NCBI GenBank assembly: GCA_024220505.1
Contig: JAKZZE010000001.1
Coordinates: 558,001 to 622,000, forward strand
Origin: Rhizopus arrhizus
Taxonomy: Eukaryota > Mucoromycota > Mucoromycetes > Mucorales > Rhizopodaceae
Reading direction: 5' to 3'
Length of the DNA: 64,000 bases
The translations under genes and the position numbers were made by a program. The notes under the pieces were generated by a model. That model saw only the letters and a program-made list of their open reading frames with translations. It was not told where the DNA came from and made no database searches. Below are positions 46,407 to 58,000 of this stretch, one piece after another; within the stretch, counting starts at the first letter, position 1, and every line of letters starts with the position of its first letter.

Positions 46407-47492
46407 TTATTCAATTAAAAGAACAACTTTTCCTATAACACGATGTGAAAGTAGTTTTTCATGTGCTTTATAGACATCCTTTAATGGAAAAATATTACTA
46501 TCATCAATGTAAGTGCCTTTGAAATCCTTGTTATTAAAGAGTGCAGCAATTTTGGTCCTGAATTCTGATTCAGGAAGTGCGGCCACCACCATGTAGGGGT
46601 GAGAAGTAAAGTATTTTCGGTAAAATATTTTTGAAACTAAACCAATTCCTTTCCAGAGAGGAATAGGTTCAGAACCAACATGTTTAATGGGTCCAACAGC
46701 CGTTGAGTATACACCTTGTTTCTTTAAGAGAGGATCCAAGCTTCTGTAGTATTCATCACCTCCAACACAGTCAAAGACAATATCAAATTTATTCTTTTCG
46801 CTTTGGAGGAAAGCCTGATATTCTTCTGTGTTGTTGTAAGAAATCACAGAGTCTGCACCAATAGATTTTACAAATTCTGCATTTCTTGAACTACAAATAC
46901 CAACAACATAATTTTGAGGATTAATGAACTTTGCAAGTTGAACAGAGTAACATCCTACACCACCAGAGGCACCGATGATCAGAATATTTCTCTTTTGCGA
47001 TTTATTTTTGTCTGTGATATTTCCATGCTTGATTATCCCTTGATAAGCCGTGAGTAAAGGGATGCCAATAGCTGCAGCTTGTACAAAGGAAAGGTGACTG
47101 GGTTTTTTGGCAATACTACAATGATTTATATCGACCACAGTATATTGAGCATAAACACCTTCAGAGACAGAGGGAACAGGCAAAGAACCAAGGACTTCAT
47201 CGCCCACGTCAAATTCTGCAACACTTTCACCCTTTTCAACAACCACACCAGAAAAATCAGAGCCAATAATGGTTGGAAAAGACACATCACCCTTGATCAT
47301 TAGTTTTACATTACCGGCTGCTATTTTGGCATCAATGGGGTTGACACCGACCGCTTTCAATTTTATAAGGATCTGGTAAGGGTTTTTAATCTTTGGTAAG
47401 GCAAGATCTGTTTTGTATTGAAGGACTTCGTGAGCAGATCCATACTTGATGAGTTGAACGCCATTCATAAATTGAGGAAGCGAGGATGACAT
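46407..47492 (-). CDS. Medium-chain (zinc-less) alcohol dehydrogenase/quinone oxidoreductase
   Basis: Intronless, 361 aa. GroES-like N-terminal domain: VLQYKTDLALPKIKNPYQIL, VNPIDAKIAAG, FPTIIGSDFSGVVVEKGESV and DVGDEVLGS. The Rossmann domain carries ILIIGASGGVGCYSVQLAKF (NADPH-binding GxSGGVG) near residue 175, VGICSSRNAEFVKSIGADSV and DIVFDCVGGDEYYRSL. The zinc ligands of true alcohol dehydrogenases are absent, so it belongs to the NADPH-dependent quinone-reductase/RTN4IP1-like branch. The substrate is not predictable. The end HRVIGKVVLLIE is typical (G-K-V-V). The gene lies 233 bp upstream of RPS19's start, same strand. Confidence 0.9.
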   Translation of the reverse strand: MSSSLPQFMNGVQLIKYGSAHEVLQYKTDLALPKIKNPYQILIKLKAVGVNPIDAKIAAGNVKLMIKGDVSFPTIIGSDFSGVVVEKGESVAEFDVGDEVLGSLPVPSVSEGVYAQYTVVDINHCSIAKKPSHLSFVQAAAIGIPLLTAYQGIIKHGNITDKNKSQKRNILIIGASGGVGCYSVQLAKFINPQNYVVGICSSRNAEFVKSIGADSVISYNNTEEYQAFLQSEKNKFDIVFDCVGGDEYYRSLDPLLKKQGVYSTAVGPIKHVGSEPIPLWKGIGLVSKIFYRKYFTSHPYMVVAALPESEFRTKIAALFNNKDFKGTYIDDSNIFPLKDVYKAHEKLLSHRVIGKVVLLIE

Positions 47493-48014
47493 GTTTTTGT
47501 GCTAAATACAGAAAGAAATAAAAAAATTTAACAGCTTATATAAACAATAAAAGAAGCGCTCTTTCGAATACAGTATAAATAGAAAAAAAGTTGTAAAACA
47601 CCCAAATCCACGGTAAATTAATAAAGCATAATGACATGATTAATTAGGAATTGTTAAACAGATTGTGAAACAACATCATGAGTTGGTTGAACTTATTACT
47701 ACTTTTGAAATGTACTATGAGAGTGTGACATGATGACGAGAACAAAAATATACTTAAAAGGGAAACCTTCGTCATCACTGCAAACAATTTAAAATACACT
47801 TTTCCCAGAAATTAAAGTTATCGTGACTTGTCGCAATCATAGATAAATTGTACTATAAAACTTTGATCTCGAAGTTTCATTCGAATATTACTAAGTATTA
47901 AAACGGCGCATTTTAAGCGAATGGATGAAAGTGTTAATGCTTATTAAGACTCATCAAAGAGCATAAGGATTAAGAGTGATGCACGTGTATGAAATGGTGA
48001 TCTCAAAGAATCCT
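47493..48014. other. Intergenic with a MITE-like fragment
   Basis: From about 47796 to 47870 the sequence matches one end and the core of the small element at 4709-4808 (CAGAAATTAAAGT, GTGACTTGTCGCAAT, then TACTATAAAAC), in reverse orientation to that copy. No matching second end was found. From 47949 a further segment resembles 7099-7135. Confidence 0.4.
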
Positions 48015-48852
48015 ACTGCAAAAAATGGAGAAAACCCCAAGAATTGAACCGCTTCAAATATTGGCTTCTTCATCAAGAAACTAAAGTACGACTTCGATGG
48101 ATGATCTTGCAACGACGAAGAAAAAAACGTGACACCAACTCTGTGATCTGATGGAACAAGGCGAGCATACAAAAGCTATTGCAAAGTTTTGTAAGATCCG
48201 CGAAAATAGAGCTTTAAAACCTTCTTTTTCTACTATAGAAGGTTCTCAACACACCGCTAATGTAATAGCTTCCCATTTCCAGTCTATCTACTCTGGCTAT
48301 CTACTTCAAGAAACTGATCGAACGCTTCCTTCTTTGGGGAATCCTACAACTCCCTTTGAAATAGAGACCTGCCCATTACACTGGAAGATATTCATACGTC
48401 TCTCAAGAGGCTACCACCTAAAAAAGTGCCTGGTATTGATCATGTGCGGCAAGAAATGCTAATACCAATACAGAATTAACTCGCACCTATACTGCTTTTC
48501 CTGTTTTGATTATGTTGGACATGGCTATATACACCGGCCGATTGGAAAATAGCCCAAGCAGTCCCAATCTATAAAAAGAATATCCAGTCGAGCCTGGCAA
48601 CCATAGACCAATCAGCCTTATCTTGATCTTCCGCAAGTTGCTCGAATATTGCTTATAGCACTTTCTTGTTGACCATAGTCCGACCTTGGATTTAGCTCAG
48701 GGTGATTTTGGTGAGGCCAGAGGCTCACTAGATCAAGCCCTACGTCTAGCCGAGATCTGCACAATCCTTCGCCGCCACCACCGTATCACCCCAGTCCTTG
48801 CCTTCTTGGATATAAAATCCGCATACGATACAGTTGATCGCCGCTACATATG
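48015..48852 (+). pseudogene. Degenerate LINE reverse transcriptase
   Basis: Plus-strand pieces in several frames spell the RT domain of a non-LTR retrotransposon: LMEQGEHTKAIAKFCKIREN, TANVIASHFQSIYSG, then LKRLPPKKVPGIDHVRQEML (RT block 0/1), DWKIAQAVPIYKK (block 1), RPISLILIFRKLLEY (block 2), GDFGEARGSLDQALRLAEIC (block 2a/3) and PVLAFLDIKSAYDTVDRRYI (block A, with the catalytic Asp region F-x-D). Blocks B-D, including the YxDD box, are missing: at 48.85 kb the sequence changes into a transposase on the other strand. At least three frameshifts or stops are present, so it is dead. Confidence 0.8.
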
Positions 48853-49674
48853 GAACTCTGCTTCGTCTACAAACACACAGTTACTCAGATAGCCCATGTC
48901 CGTTTGAAGCCAATTTGTCACCCAAGCATGTCAATCTTCGATTTTTTCAGGACTGTTTCATTCGACTGATTGTAAATGGGCTCGCTTCAGGCTAATCTTA
49001 CATTTTTCAGTCATAAAATCGTGTAATGCACTTTTCTTGATGTTGAGACCGGCAAGCTGCTCCGTCAAACTTGTTACAATCTCATCCAGCACAAGTGAAG
49101 ACTTTTCATCAATCAAATCAATCAGAAATTGCCAGTGCTCCTCGACTGGTTTTGGTGGTCTTCCTGTTGGTCTACCGCTACTTACATTTTTCACGATCTG
49201 ATCTGTTGGTTCTTTTTGATCTTGCTGAACCCAATATTGCGCTGTTCGTGGTTTGATCTGCAGTTGCAGGGCTGCAGATCGCACTGACAAACCTTTCACG
49301 TACACCAAAAAAAAAGCTCCTCTTATTCAATATCCTTGTAACATCGATATGATCTATGATTTGGTGTTATGGGTTTATTCAGTTTTCACGATGACCATTC
49401 GTTCAGGCGGCTTCAGATTCATATATTGGTTATAATCCGTGAGCACTTCCACAAGAAATAAATGACTATCGCTCTCCATTCTAACGACGTCTTTTCTATC
49501 TTCATCAATCATATTTCCCAATCCGTTTTCGTGAATGAACGAGGTCAGTTTGAGTAGGTACCGTAACAGAAAAAGGTGGAAGATGATACGGCCGCAACAT
49601 ACGCGATCTATAAATATTGTGGCATACCAAACTTTCTTGATTGCCAGACAAATTTTATTTTTAGAATGTGGCAA
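48850..49674 (-). pseudogene. IS630/Tc1-like transposase, truncated and frameshifted
   Basis: Minus-strand pieces in order: VLTDYNQYMNLKPPERM (N-terminal motif shared with the copy at 5521-6123), VYVKGLSVRSAALQLQIKPR (first HTH), then TAQYWVQQDQKEP, a GRPTGRPPKPVEEHWQFLID hinge, LAGLNIKKSALHDFMTEKC (second HTH) and KISLKRAHLQSVE-stop. In the adjacent frame follow PEKIED-stop-HAWVTNWLQTD and NCVFVDEAEFHM, the first DDE block with its Asp intact, up to about 48848, where the LINE remnant begins. The second and third catalytic residues are lost. Several stops confirm decay. Same family as the remnants at 5.5, 9.1, 11.9 and 12.5 kb, as judged by shared motifs. Confidence 0.75.
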
Positions 49675-50287
49675 GTCATTGTTTTCGCTTGGCGCAAATT
49701 GTTACATGGAATATGCGCAAAATATTTCCGGAAAGAGCGTATTATTTTAATATAAAATTGGACCATTTGCAATAAAGTCACATTCTCCCTCAAAAGGGGC
49801 AGACTCGACTTTGACTAGCATGTTCAATCGCCTACACTCTGTTCCGTTTGGTTCATATCACTCTCAGACGTGTGACACCTATTATAATTTATAAATAAAA
49901 ATAAACAAAAAAATAAATAAATAAAGTCACATTCTAATCTCAGATTGCACAACTGGCAAGAATGGAAGAACTTGATTTGATAACATACGTCAATTTTAAA
50001 AGTTAGGTATAGTACTCTTTCATACTTAACAACTAAAGCAATAAACACCTTCTTATTCATGCATCTTTCTCTTTTTTTTCTAATTTCAATTTGTCTTCAT
50101 TATGCTATCTGAAATAAAAAAAAAACCATTTAGTTGCTATGGAAAGAAAATCTGTTTCTAAAAAAGTACTTCAATGCGGAAGTGTGTGTGACCGTAAAAA
50201 GCGGTAGACCTTCATGCATTGGCTTGTTTCATCAACTCCTTTCCCCCTCTTTTCTCTCTCTTTTTTTTTATTTTAATATTCTTTTCG
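49675..50287. other. Intergenic
   Basis: No gene recognised. Contains an A/T-rich simple region near 49893-49925 (AAATAAATAAATAAAGT). The last 70 bp are C/T-rich and precede the membrane-protein gene. Confidence 0.4.
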
Positions 50288-51377
50288 ATGGCAGATGCAA
50301 ATCCTTTGCAATTCTCTGATCCAAAGAGCGTTCCTGAAACAGCACTATTCTCATTTCATCCACTCTTTTATCTGTATTTTATCTTAAGCTTTCTATTGGT
50401 TCCGTATCTGCTTTATAGATGGATCGCATCAAAATATAAGTGGGAATTGAATAGTAAATCAGTAGGAAGACATTGTAGTGATCTCTTGCTGGGTATGAGC
50501 TATGGCTTGATCTTGTTTACTTTTGGAAATTACACGCATACTTACAGGTTTATACGAGCTTGAATGGAATAGATACTGATTTGCTTATTTTATAGTTGGA
50601 TCACGGTTATTGCCTTTTATCCTTCTTTATTTGGATATGGGTTGATTGCAGAACTCCCATTTACAAAAACATCTTTACCAAATATAAAGCAATGGCCAAA
50701 GGGAATGTGGATTGTATTTTTGATAGCTGTCGGGTAAAATAATGTCGTTATAAACATATATAATTTTTGCCCTGTTAAAATCAAATTTTATCTAGTATCA
50801 TCCTTGCATTTGCAGCTTTTCATATTTATTATGCTTCACAGTTAGAGCTGCCTTTTATTATTTACTATATATGTGCGTTATTGATCCCACTTTTTTTCTT
50901 GGTGACATCTTTTTTACTCCAAAAAGAAGTTAATAAAAATTGGATAAGAACTACTTTGGCGAATCATACGAAAAAGAAGAAAATGAGCCATCCAGAGATT
51001 GGAGAGCATGCAGTTGGAACGGACATTGCGAACTACGATGTATCTAACTCAGCAAAAGATATCACTATACCTCATAATCCTTATCCTAATACTATTAGCA
51101 TACATATTCATCATTGGCAAATATTTTATACTTTAGCCTTTTTTACAAGGTAAGAGGGAAAAAAAAAGTTTTATGAACGTAAAACATTAAAGCCTGTAAT
51201 GTTTTAAATTGATCGACAGATTTACACATCCTGTCTCTCAAGTGGGCGCTGGTATTGTTCTGGCCTGTTATATGCAAGGCATATTTGCATGTAAGTTAAA
51301 ATAAACAGGATGAGTAAACAAGTTTCTAACTTTTTAATAAAGATGGTTATGATTGTTTAGTCAATGATAATAACTGA
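50288..51377 (+). CDS. Multipass membrane protein related to the membrane domain of fungal LCCL proteins
   Basis: Five exons: 50288-50547, 50596-50733, 50796-51149, 51220-51290 and 51343-51377, total 285 aa. The start is ATG 50288 (MADANPLQFSDPKSVPETAL). Hydrophobic segments at about 22-45 (HPLFYLYFILSFLLVPYLLY), 68-82, 88-106 (ITVIAFYPSLFGYGLIAELP), 122-148, and 155-180. After a soluble loop with Lys/His comes ISIHIHHWQIFYTLAFFTRF then AGIVLACYMQGIFAYGYDCL. The HxHHW...TR...GI...G...GYD pattern resembles the C-terminal membrane part of fungal LCCL-domain proteins, but no LCCL domain is present. Function unknown. Exons 4 and 5 are short (71 and 35 nt) but keep phase. The gene is tail-to-tail with AIP1, 40 bp apart. 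Confidence 0.7.
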
Positions 51378-51417
51378 ATTAAGAAAGTTCATTTGAATAA
51401 AAATCATACTTTTAATA

Positions 51418-53614
51418 TTAAAATTTAATTTCCCAGACACGAACAGCTGCATCTTGTCCAACGGATGCAATAGTCAATTCGCTTGTCTTGTTCAAGAATC
51501 TTACAGTGTTAACTGCATCAACATGTGCATTTTTGATGGCCACTTTCTTCATAGGAGACTGTCTATCCCATACATAGACGTTTGTATCAATACTACCACT
51601 TGCAAGGTAGTTACCACATGGAGACCAATGCAGGGACGTGATACGGCTTGAGTGGAAGACCCAGTTTTGAATAATAGTTGTCTTTGTTTCAGTATCGTAT
51701 ACAAAGATTTTTCCAATACTATCACCTACAGCGATCAAGTTCAACTCGGGGTGAACAGCAAGCGCTGTGATATTACCAACGTTCTTGGTGAGTTCACCTG
51801 CTAACGTAAATGTACCTTCATTTAATTCATACACACGCACTATGTTATCTTCCTTTTTTTTTGTTCCCAGAAAGAATGGAAAGAGTGAATACATGAAATA
51901 TGTCCAAATGCCTTTTTTTTGTACCTTTCCTCCAACATAGACCGTTTTGCCATCAGGACTAATGTCGGCCACAGAAGGCGTGAAATTATGTTTTTCGAGT
52001 TCACCCAATTTATCCAAATTTTCATTGTAAACTTGAACAGTCTCAAGCGTGGCAGCAATTGTAATGTTATTTTTAGATGTAGAAATTGAAGAAGGAAGAG
52101 AACCAGTGGACGCTACCTTGTCACTTTTTTTTTCATACGTGTGAGTCTATTTTATATTTAAGAACTATTTATCTCCATTACCTAAATTTACAATCAATTG
52201 TAGATCCAAGACGAATTGTGTCATCCATAGCAGCAGATACCAACACATTTCCACTTGTCAACATCGAGGTTACTTGATTGGCGTGTCCATCGCCTTCAAC
52301 AGAATGAGCAGTAGTATGATCATCTTCTTCACCATATTTCCAACTAAAGACACGTCCATCATAAGAACCGGTGAACAAAGTATCTTGTTCAGAAATAGAT
52401 AAAGCGGTGATAGCCTTTGAATGACCGCTAACACGACGAGAGACTTTACCGCTATTCTTATCCAAGTAGTTAAAGTCGCCTGATAATGAAGCAGTAATCA
52501 AATAGTCGTTCTTCCACAGATTACCAACTTGTTGATTCTCTACATGATCCATGGATGAATCAACTGTAAATGAGCTAAACAAGAGTCAATAAACATTTTT
52601 CTCTTTCTTTTTTTTTCTTAGAATGATTTACTACTTTACTTTACGACAGCCTTGGCACTGACATCCCAAATCTTGGCAGTACAATCAGCAGAAGAAGTCA
52701 ATATTTGAGTACTATCAGCAGACCAAGAAAGAGCAAAGATATTTCCAGTGTGGCTATTTTCAGCTGTAGACAGTTCGTCTAACTTATCGCCCGTTTTACC
52801 ATCATACAAAAAGATCTTTCCATCTGCTCCTGCACTTGCAAAAAAGTCACCGTTGGGTGAGAACTGTACCGTGTTTATAAATCGAGTGTGGTCTTGAATA
52901 GTCTTGGCATACTTGAAGGGTACACCATGGAAGAAATTGATTGTCATATCATCCGAGGCTGTCACAGCACGGAAGGGGCGTTGCTGACGAATGCTGACAC
53001 TATTGATCACTTTAGAGTGACCTGTGATTTCACCGACCGAGGAAAGTGAATCAAAGGAAAACGCATGCCCAAAACGTTCTTTGCCATCCCCAACAGCGAT
53101 CAAACGTTGACTATCACAGTCCCAGGCAATATCGGAAATCTTGCCAGAGATAGGTCGGATTTCGTTTTTCAAGATGTGTTCTTCGTTCACAGTGTCCCAA
53201 ATACGAACATTACCGTGAGCATCTATATTTATTATTAACCTTAAATCCTATTTTAGAATGTTTTCAAATACCTCCAGAGGCCATATAATAACCACTAGGA
53301 CTATAGCGTGCAACAGTAGCTTGTGCCTTATGTCCAACATATTCTGTAGCAATAGAAGGGTTCTAATAGTCCAACTTGTCAAATAACACGTTCTCTCACT
53401 TTCTTACGTCATTTACCTCCAAATCTCTCATAAACACGGACTTTCCGTTGGTATATGCGAATGTCTTTCCCTTTGGGTCTGCTTCGAGTTTAATGGACTC
53501 TCCTCGTTTAGTATATGGAAGAGGCGCAAAAGTATATTCTATAGAAGCATAAGTTTATTTAATCATGTGTATTATTAAAAGTATATATATTTTACTTTTG
53601 GTATATGTAGGCAT
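51418..53614 (-). CDS. AIP1: Actin-interacting protein 1 (WD-repeat protein)
   Basis: Seven exons on the minus strand: 53614-53596, 53538-53417, 53362-53272, 53222-52640, 52574-52182, 52123-51925 and 51852-51418, total 613 aa, the usual Aip1 length. It helps cofilin sever and disassemble actin filaments. The two-propeller WD architecture is visible: GKTFAYTNGKSVFMRDLE and ATEYVGHKAQATVARYSPSG early on, ISDIAWDCDSQRLIAVGDGK with ERFGHAFSFDS (diagnostic of Aip1/WDR1), TGHSKVINSVSIRQQRPFRA, HTRFINTVQFSPNGDFFASA, then the second propeller with PSVADISPDGKTVYVGGK, ITALAVHPELNLIAVGD, SRITSLHWSPCGNYLASGSI and a closing VGQDAAVRVWEIKF. The first exon gives only MPTYTK. All junctions keep phase; non-obvious acceptors were chosen to restore homology at 52574 and 52123. 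Confidence 0.95.
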
Positions 53615-55061
53615 ATGTAATAAAGAAGAACAAGAAAAAAACGAACTCTGTCTAATCATCACTCTTTTAAACTCCACATAGTTACTAAATTTAGGTAGTA
53701 GTTGTACACATTAAAGTTTTAATTTTATTATAGCATTTTCTTGGCTTAGCAAGAGGTTAAACGACTTTATTTTTAAGAATCCTTACAGTATATATATGTG
53801 TACCTTGTTGAAAAGCATGTGAGCTGATTTAGCGTCAATTTAAATAAAATCTCAATTCTGACTATCAACGAGTTAGGAAAAGGAATATAATGAGTAGGCT
53901 TACAAAATAGAATAGCTTTACAACAAGTACAGAAGTACTTTATCAAAAGATGAAAACAAGTCTTTTTTTAAAGTATGATCAACGCGTCTATCAAAAAGCC
54001 TCGAACTGTTTGATCGCGTAACTGTCAAATAAAATAAAATAAAATAAAATAAAATAAAATAAAATAAAATAAAATAAAATAAAATAAAATAAAATAAAAT
54101 AAAATAAAATAAAATAAAATAAAATAAAATAAAATAAAATAAAATAAAATAAAATAAAATAAAATAAACAAAATACTGTGTATATGATCAAGGCCCCTTT
54201 AATTAAAGATGTTATACTTTCTCCAAGCAGAATTCTTGATATGTTCTCTAAGTCTTCCTCAAGACGCCTTAGTAGCGTATCTCATATCTTGTATTAAGGC
54301 CATCTCTCATCATAGTGGTGCAAGTGGACCAAGACTACATCATGGCGATTGATTTATTCCTTATTATTGGATGTCATTTGCTAGTTCCTTAGGATTATAC
54401 ACATATTTCTACAGTACAACTTGAATCGAGGGCTATGATGCAAAAACACCAAGCTATCCACTGACACCATCCTCTACGTGTCCGTGGCATAAATGGAACA
54501 AAGTTGGTATTCACACTGGCGCCTGGGCTGGCTATCTGAAGGGTATCCAAATCTTTATTCTTGCAACTCCCATCACCTCATGGAATACCACACACCCTGT
54601 ACCTAGATATGCACAGTAAGCTCGGTCTACCTATAGATATAGAAAATCCAATTTCGTGTTTATTAAGCTGCATTCCAACAAACTCTTGAGATCTTCTGTT
54701 TCTATCCAGTATTAGAAGAACAATTGTCCGATTCTCCATCTCCGACTACGTGAGGTCAATGAACGTCAATAGTTTTATTTAAGAAAAACTACAAAGTTCA
54801 GCTACTTAGCTTCGCCTTTATACAATGGCTCATATCTACTAAAAATACATAGATTTTCTCCTCTTGTCTTGTCCTTTTTTTCCCTATTCTTAATTTCAGT
54901 GTTTTTTTTTTTTTTTTTTTCAGTTTTCCTTTGCTTTTGTTTGATCTAATTCTGGCGGACTTGTGTCTTTCACTGCGCGCTCAAAATGGCCAATTATATA
55001 TTTTAATAAAATTTTTGTTTAGTAACTCTTTTTTTCTTCTTTTAAACTGCTCTAGTCAACA
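53615..55061. other. Intergenic with an AAAAT tract and decayed coding debris
   Basis: The pentanucleotide tract is at 54027-54168. From 54200 to 54760 plus-strand pieces in several frames look like a decayed gene (HKWNKVGIHTGAWAGYLKGI, then a stop after PVPRYAQ); I do not recognise it. The region upstream of SMC2 has a T run at 54902-54920. Confidence 0.4.
54027..54168. repeat. (AAAAT)n microsatellite, about 28 copies
   Basis: An uninterrupted AAAAT pentanucleotide tract of about 142 bp, ending with AAACAAAATAC. It is the longest simple repeat of the window. It reads as a repeated Phe/Ile/Leu/Tyr frame on the minus strand, which is not a gene. Confidence 0.97.
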
Positions 55062-58000
55062 ATGTACCTTGAAGAATTGATCATTGAAGGATTCAAATCC
55101 TATGTATCAAGGACGCATATCACCGGCTGGGATCCTGAATTTAACGCCATTACAGGTCTTAACGGTACTGGTAAATCAAACATTTTAGATGCCATTTGCT
55201 TTGTTCTCGGTATCACCAACCTTTCTCAGGTACGTTTATAAAACCAAAATGTAACAGCTTGGCCAAGTGTTTATATTTTTTATTAGGTTCGTGCTAGTAA
55301 TTTACAAGACTTGATCTATAAACGAGGACAGGCAGGTGTCACAAAGGCTTCTGTTACTGTGGTATTCAACAATGAAGATAGGGAAAGAAGTCCTGTTGGC
55401 TTTGAAACACATCATCAAATTACAGTAACACGCCAAGTAAAGAATTCTCTCTTTGATGCGATAGATATAAAAGGCTAAATCTTTTTGCTTAGGTGCTTAT
55501 GGGAGGAAGAACGAAATACATCATCAATGGGCATAATGCACAGCAACAAACAGTACAAAATTTATTTCAATCTGTTCAACTCAATATCAACAATCCTCAT
55601 TTTTTAATTATGCAAGGACGTATTACAAAAGTCTTGAACATGAAACATACAGAGATTCTGAGTATGGTAGAGGAAGCAGCAGGCACAAAGATGTTTGAGG
55701 ATCGAAAAAATAAGGCGATTGCAACAATAGCCAAAAAAGAAAGGAAAGTAGAAGAGATCAACAAGATTTTGGCAGAAGATATCATACCAAAACTAGATCA
55801 TTTACGTACGGAGAAAAGAATTTATTTGGATTTTCAAAAAAATGAATCGGAAATGGAGCGACTAAATCGACTAGTTATATCCTACGAATATAATAAGCAT
55901 AAAGAAAAACTTAATAGATCGAGTACAGACAACGATAGGAAAATAGAAGAGATTGACGGCTTGAAAAGGACAATTGAACATTTACAAAGTGAAATTGATA
56001 AATTAGATGAAGACATGAAGTCTGTCACAAAAAAGATGAAACATACTGGATCAAGTGGAAGTAAAATAAAACAACTGGAAGCAACTATTAAAGAACGTTT
56101 GACACAATCAGTAAGGCTAAATACCAAAAAAGGATTATTGGAAACTTCAGTTACAGAAGAACAAAAAATGTTGTCTTCACTAGCAACACAAAAGGGTGAG
56201 GTAGGGAAAATGGAAGCGGTTTTTCGTATGTTTATCTGAAATTATTTTAGCTAATACAAAGCTTGAACGAAAAAAGGGCTTCTTATGAGGCAATCAACAA
56301 GGAATATGAAGAATTCAAGAAAAGCTACGATGAAAAAACGCAGGAAATGAAGAGCACAGACGAACTGATACAAACTTTAACTACTGGTATTTCAGCTGAA
56401 GAAGGACATGAAAATGGTTATATGGAACAACTTCAACAATTCAAAAATGCAGCTAATCAGTCCTCTACTGCTGAAGAGCAAATATCGTTGAAAATAAAGC
56501 ATCTCCGTAAAGAGCTTGCTGAAAAGGAGCCTCAGGCAGCTAAGGCTCTCAAAGAAAGTCAGGGTTCGGTGGCTGCATTAGATATGAAGAGATCAGAGAT
56601 TAACGGACTAATGATGGAATTGAGTGCGTTTAACTGGAATCCGGAAAAGGAAAACGAACTTTTGCAGCGTAGAAAACAATTAATTGATACCCTAGATGAT
56701 CTATACGACAAGCAAGAACGTTTGTCTCGAAAGCTTTCCAACCTTGATTTCCAGTATACATCACCTACACCTGAATTCGATCGATCCCAAGTAAAGGGTC
56801 TCGTAGCAGAATTGATAACTTTGGACAAAGAGAACTTTGATGCTTCTACTGCTCTCGAGATTTGTGCGGGAGGAAAATTATACAATGTGGTGATAGAGAA
56901 TGAAAAGGTAGGTTCTCAGCTTTTGGACAAAGGAAGGTTGCGACGCCGTTGGACGTTGATTCCGCTGAACAAAATTCAAGGATTCAGAGTTTCTGCCGAG
57001 AAACTGGCAGCTGCAGAAAAGATTGCACCTGGTAAGGTCAATTTGGCTTTGAACCTCATTGGATATGATGAGGAGGTATTTGCAGCTATGGAATGGATCT
57101 TTGGAAGTACATTTATCTGCGAGGATGCTCAAACAGCAAAAGATGTTACATTTAATAAAAGTATCGGTATAAAATCTGTGACACTGGATGGCGATGTTTA
57201 TGATCCTCATGGTACTCTCTCTGGTGGATCCAAGCCTAATTCAAGCGGTATCTTGGTTAAAATTCAAGAGTTGAACGATGTGAAGGCCGATATCAAGTAT
57301 CACAAACAAGAATTAGATAATTTGGAAAATGAGCTCGAGTCTGCACAAAAATCAATTTCAGAATATAGAAAATGCAAGCAACGACTTGATCTTCAGTCTC
57401 ATGAGTTATCTCTTTTAGAACAACGTATGAGTAAAAGTACACATGCTCAATTAGCTGCACGTCTGGAGAGCATCAAAGAACAGATCTTGCAGCAAGAATC
57501 TGCTATGGAACAAGCTAGGAAAGATAAAGAAAAGGCATTTTCAGAATGTAGACGAATAGAAAGCGAAATGGCTGATTTTAACAATAACAAAGATACCAAA
57601 TTGGATGAGATGACAAGCCGGGTCGAAAAATTAAAATCGCAATTAAAACGAAGTGCAAGCAAATTGAAGGATATGCAGCGAACTGTTCAAACATTTGAAC
57701 TTGAGATTGAACAAACTGAGATTGATATTAAGACATGTGAAGAGGATATGGAGAAAGTGCGAAGTAACATCACTGAATATAAAACACAAATGGCTGCCAT
57801 TCAAGAAGAAGTGGATTCTATTGAAGCGAACATAACCGAGGCAAAAGAAGCACTTGGAGTAGAAACACGAGAGTTAAGTGCACGTAATGAGGAATTAAAA
57901 GAGCTGAATACACTTCACCAACGCAAATCAGAAGAGGTTGTTGAATTAAACCTGAAAGTACAAAAGCTATCACATGACATAGACCGATTTCAAAAGGACA

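Noticed and set aside
53991..54191. 66-codon minus-strand frame of repeated Phe-Ile-Leu-Tyr
   Set aside because: It is only the translation of the AAAAT tract.
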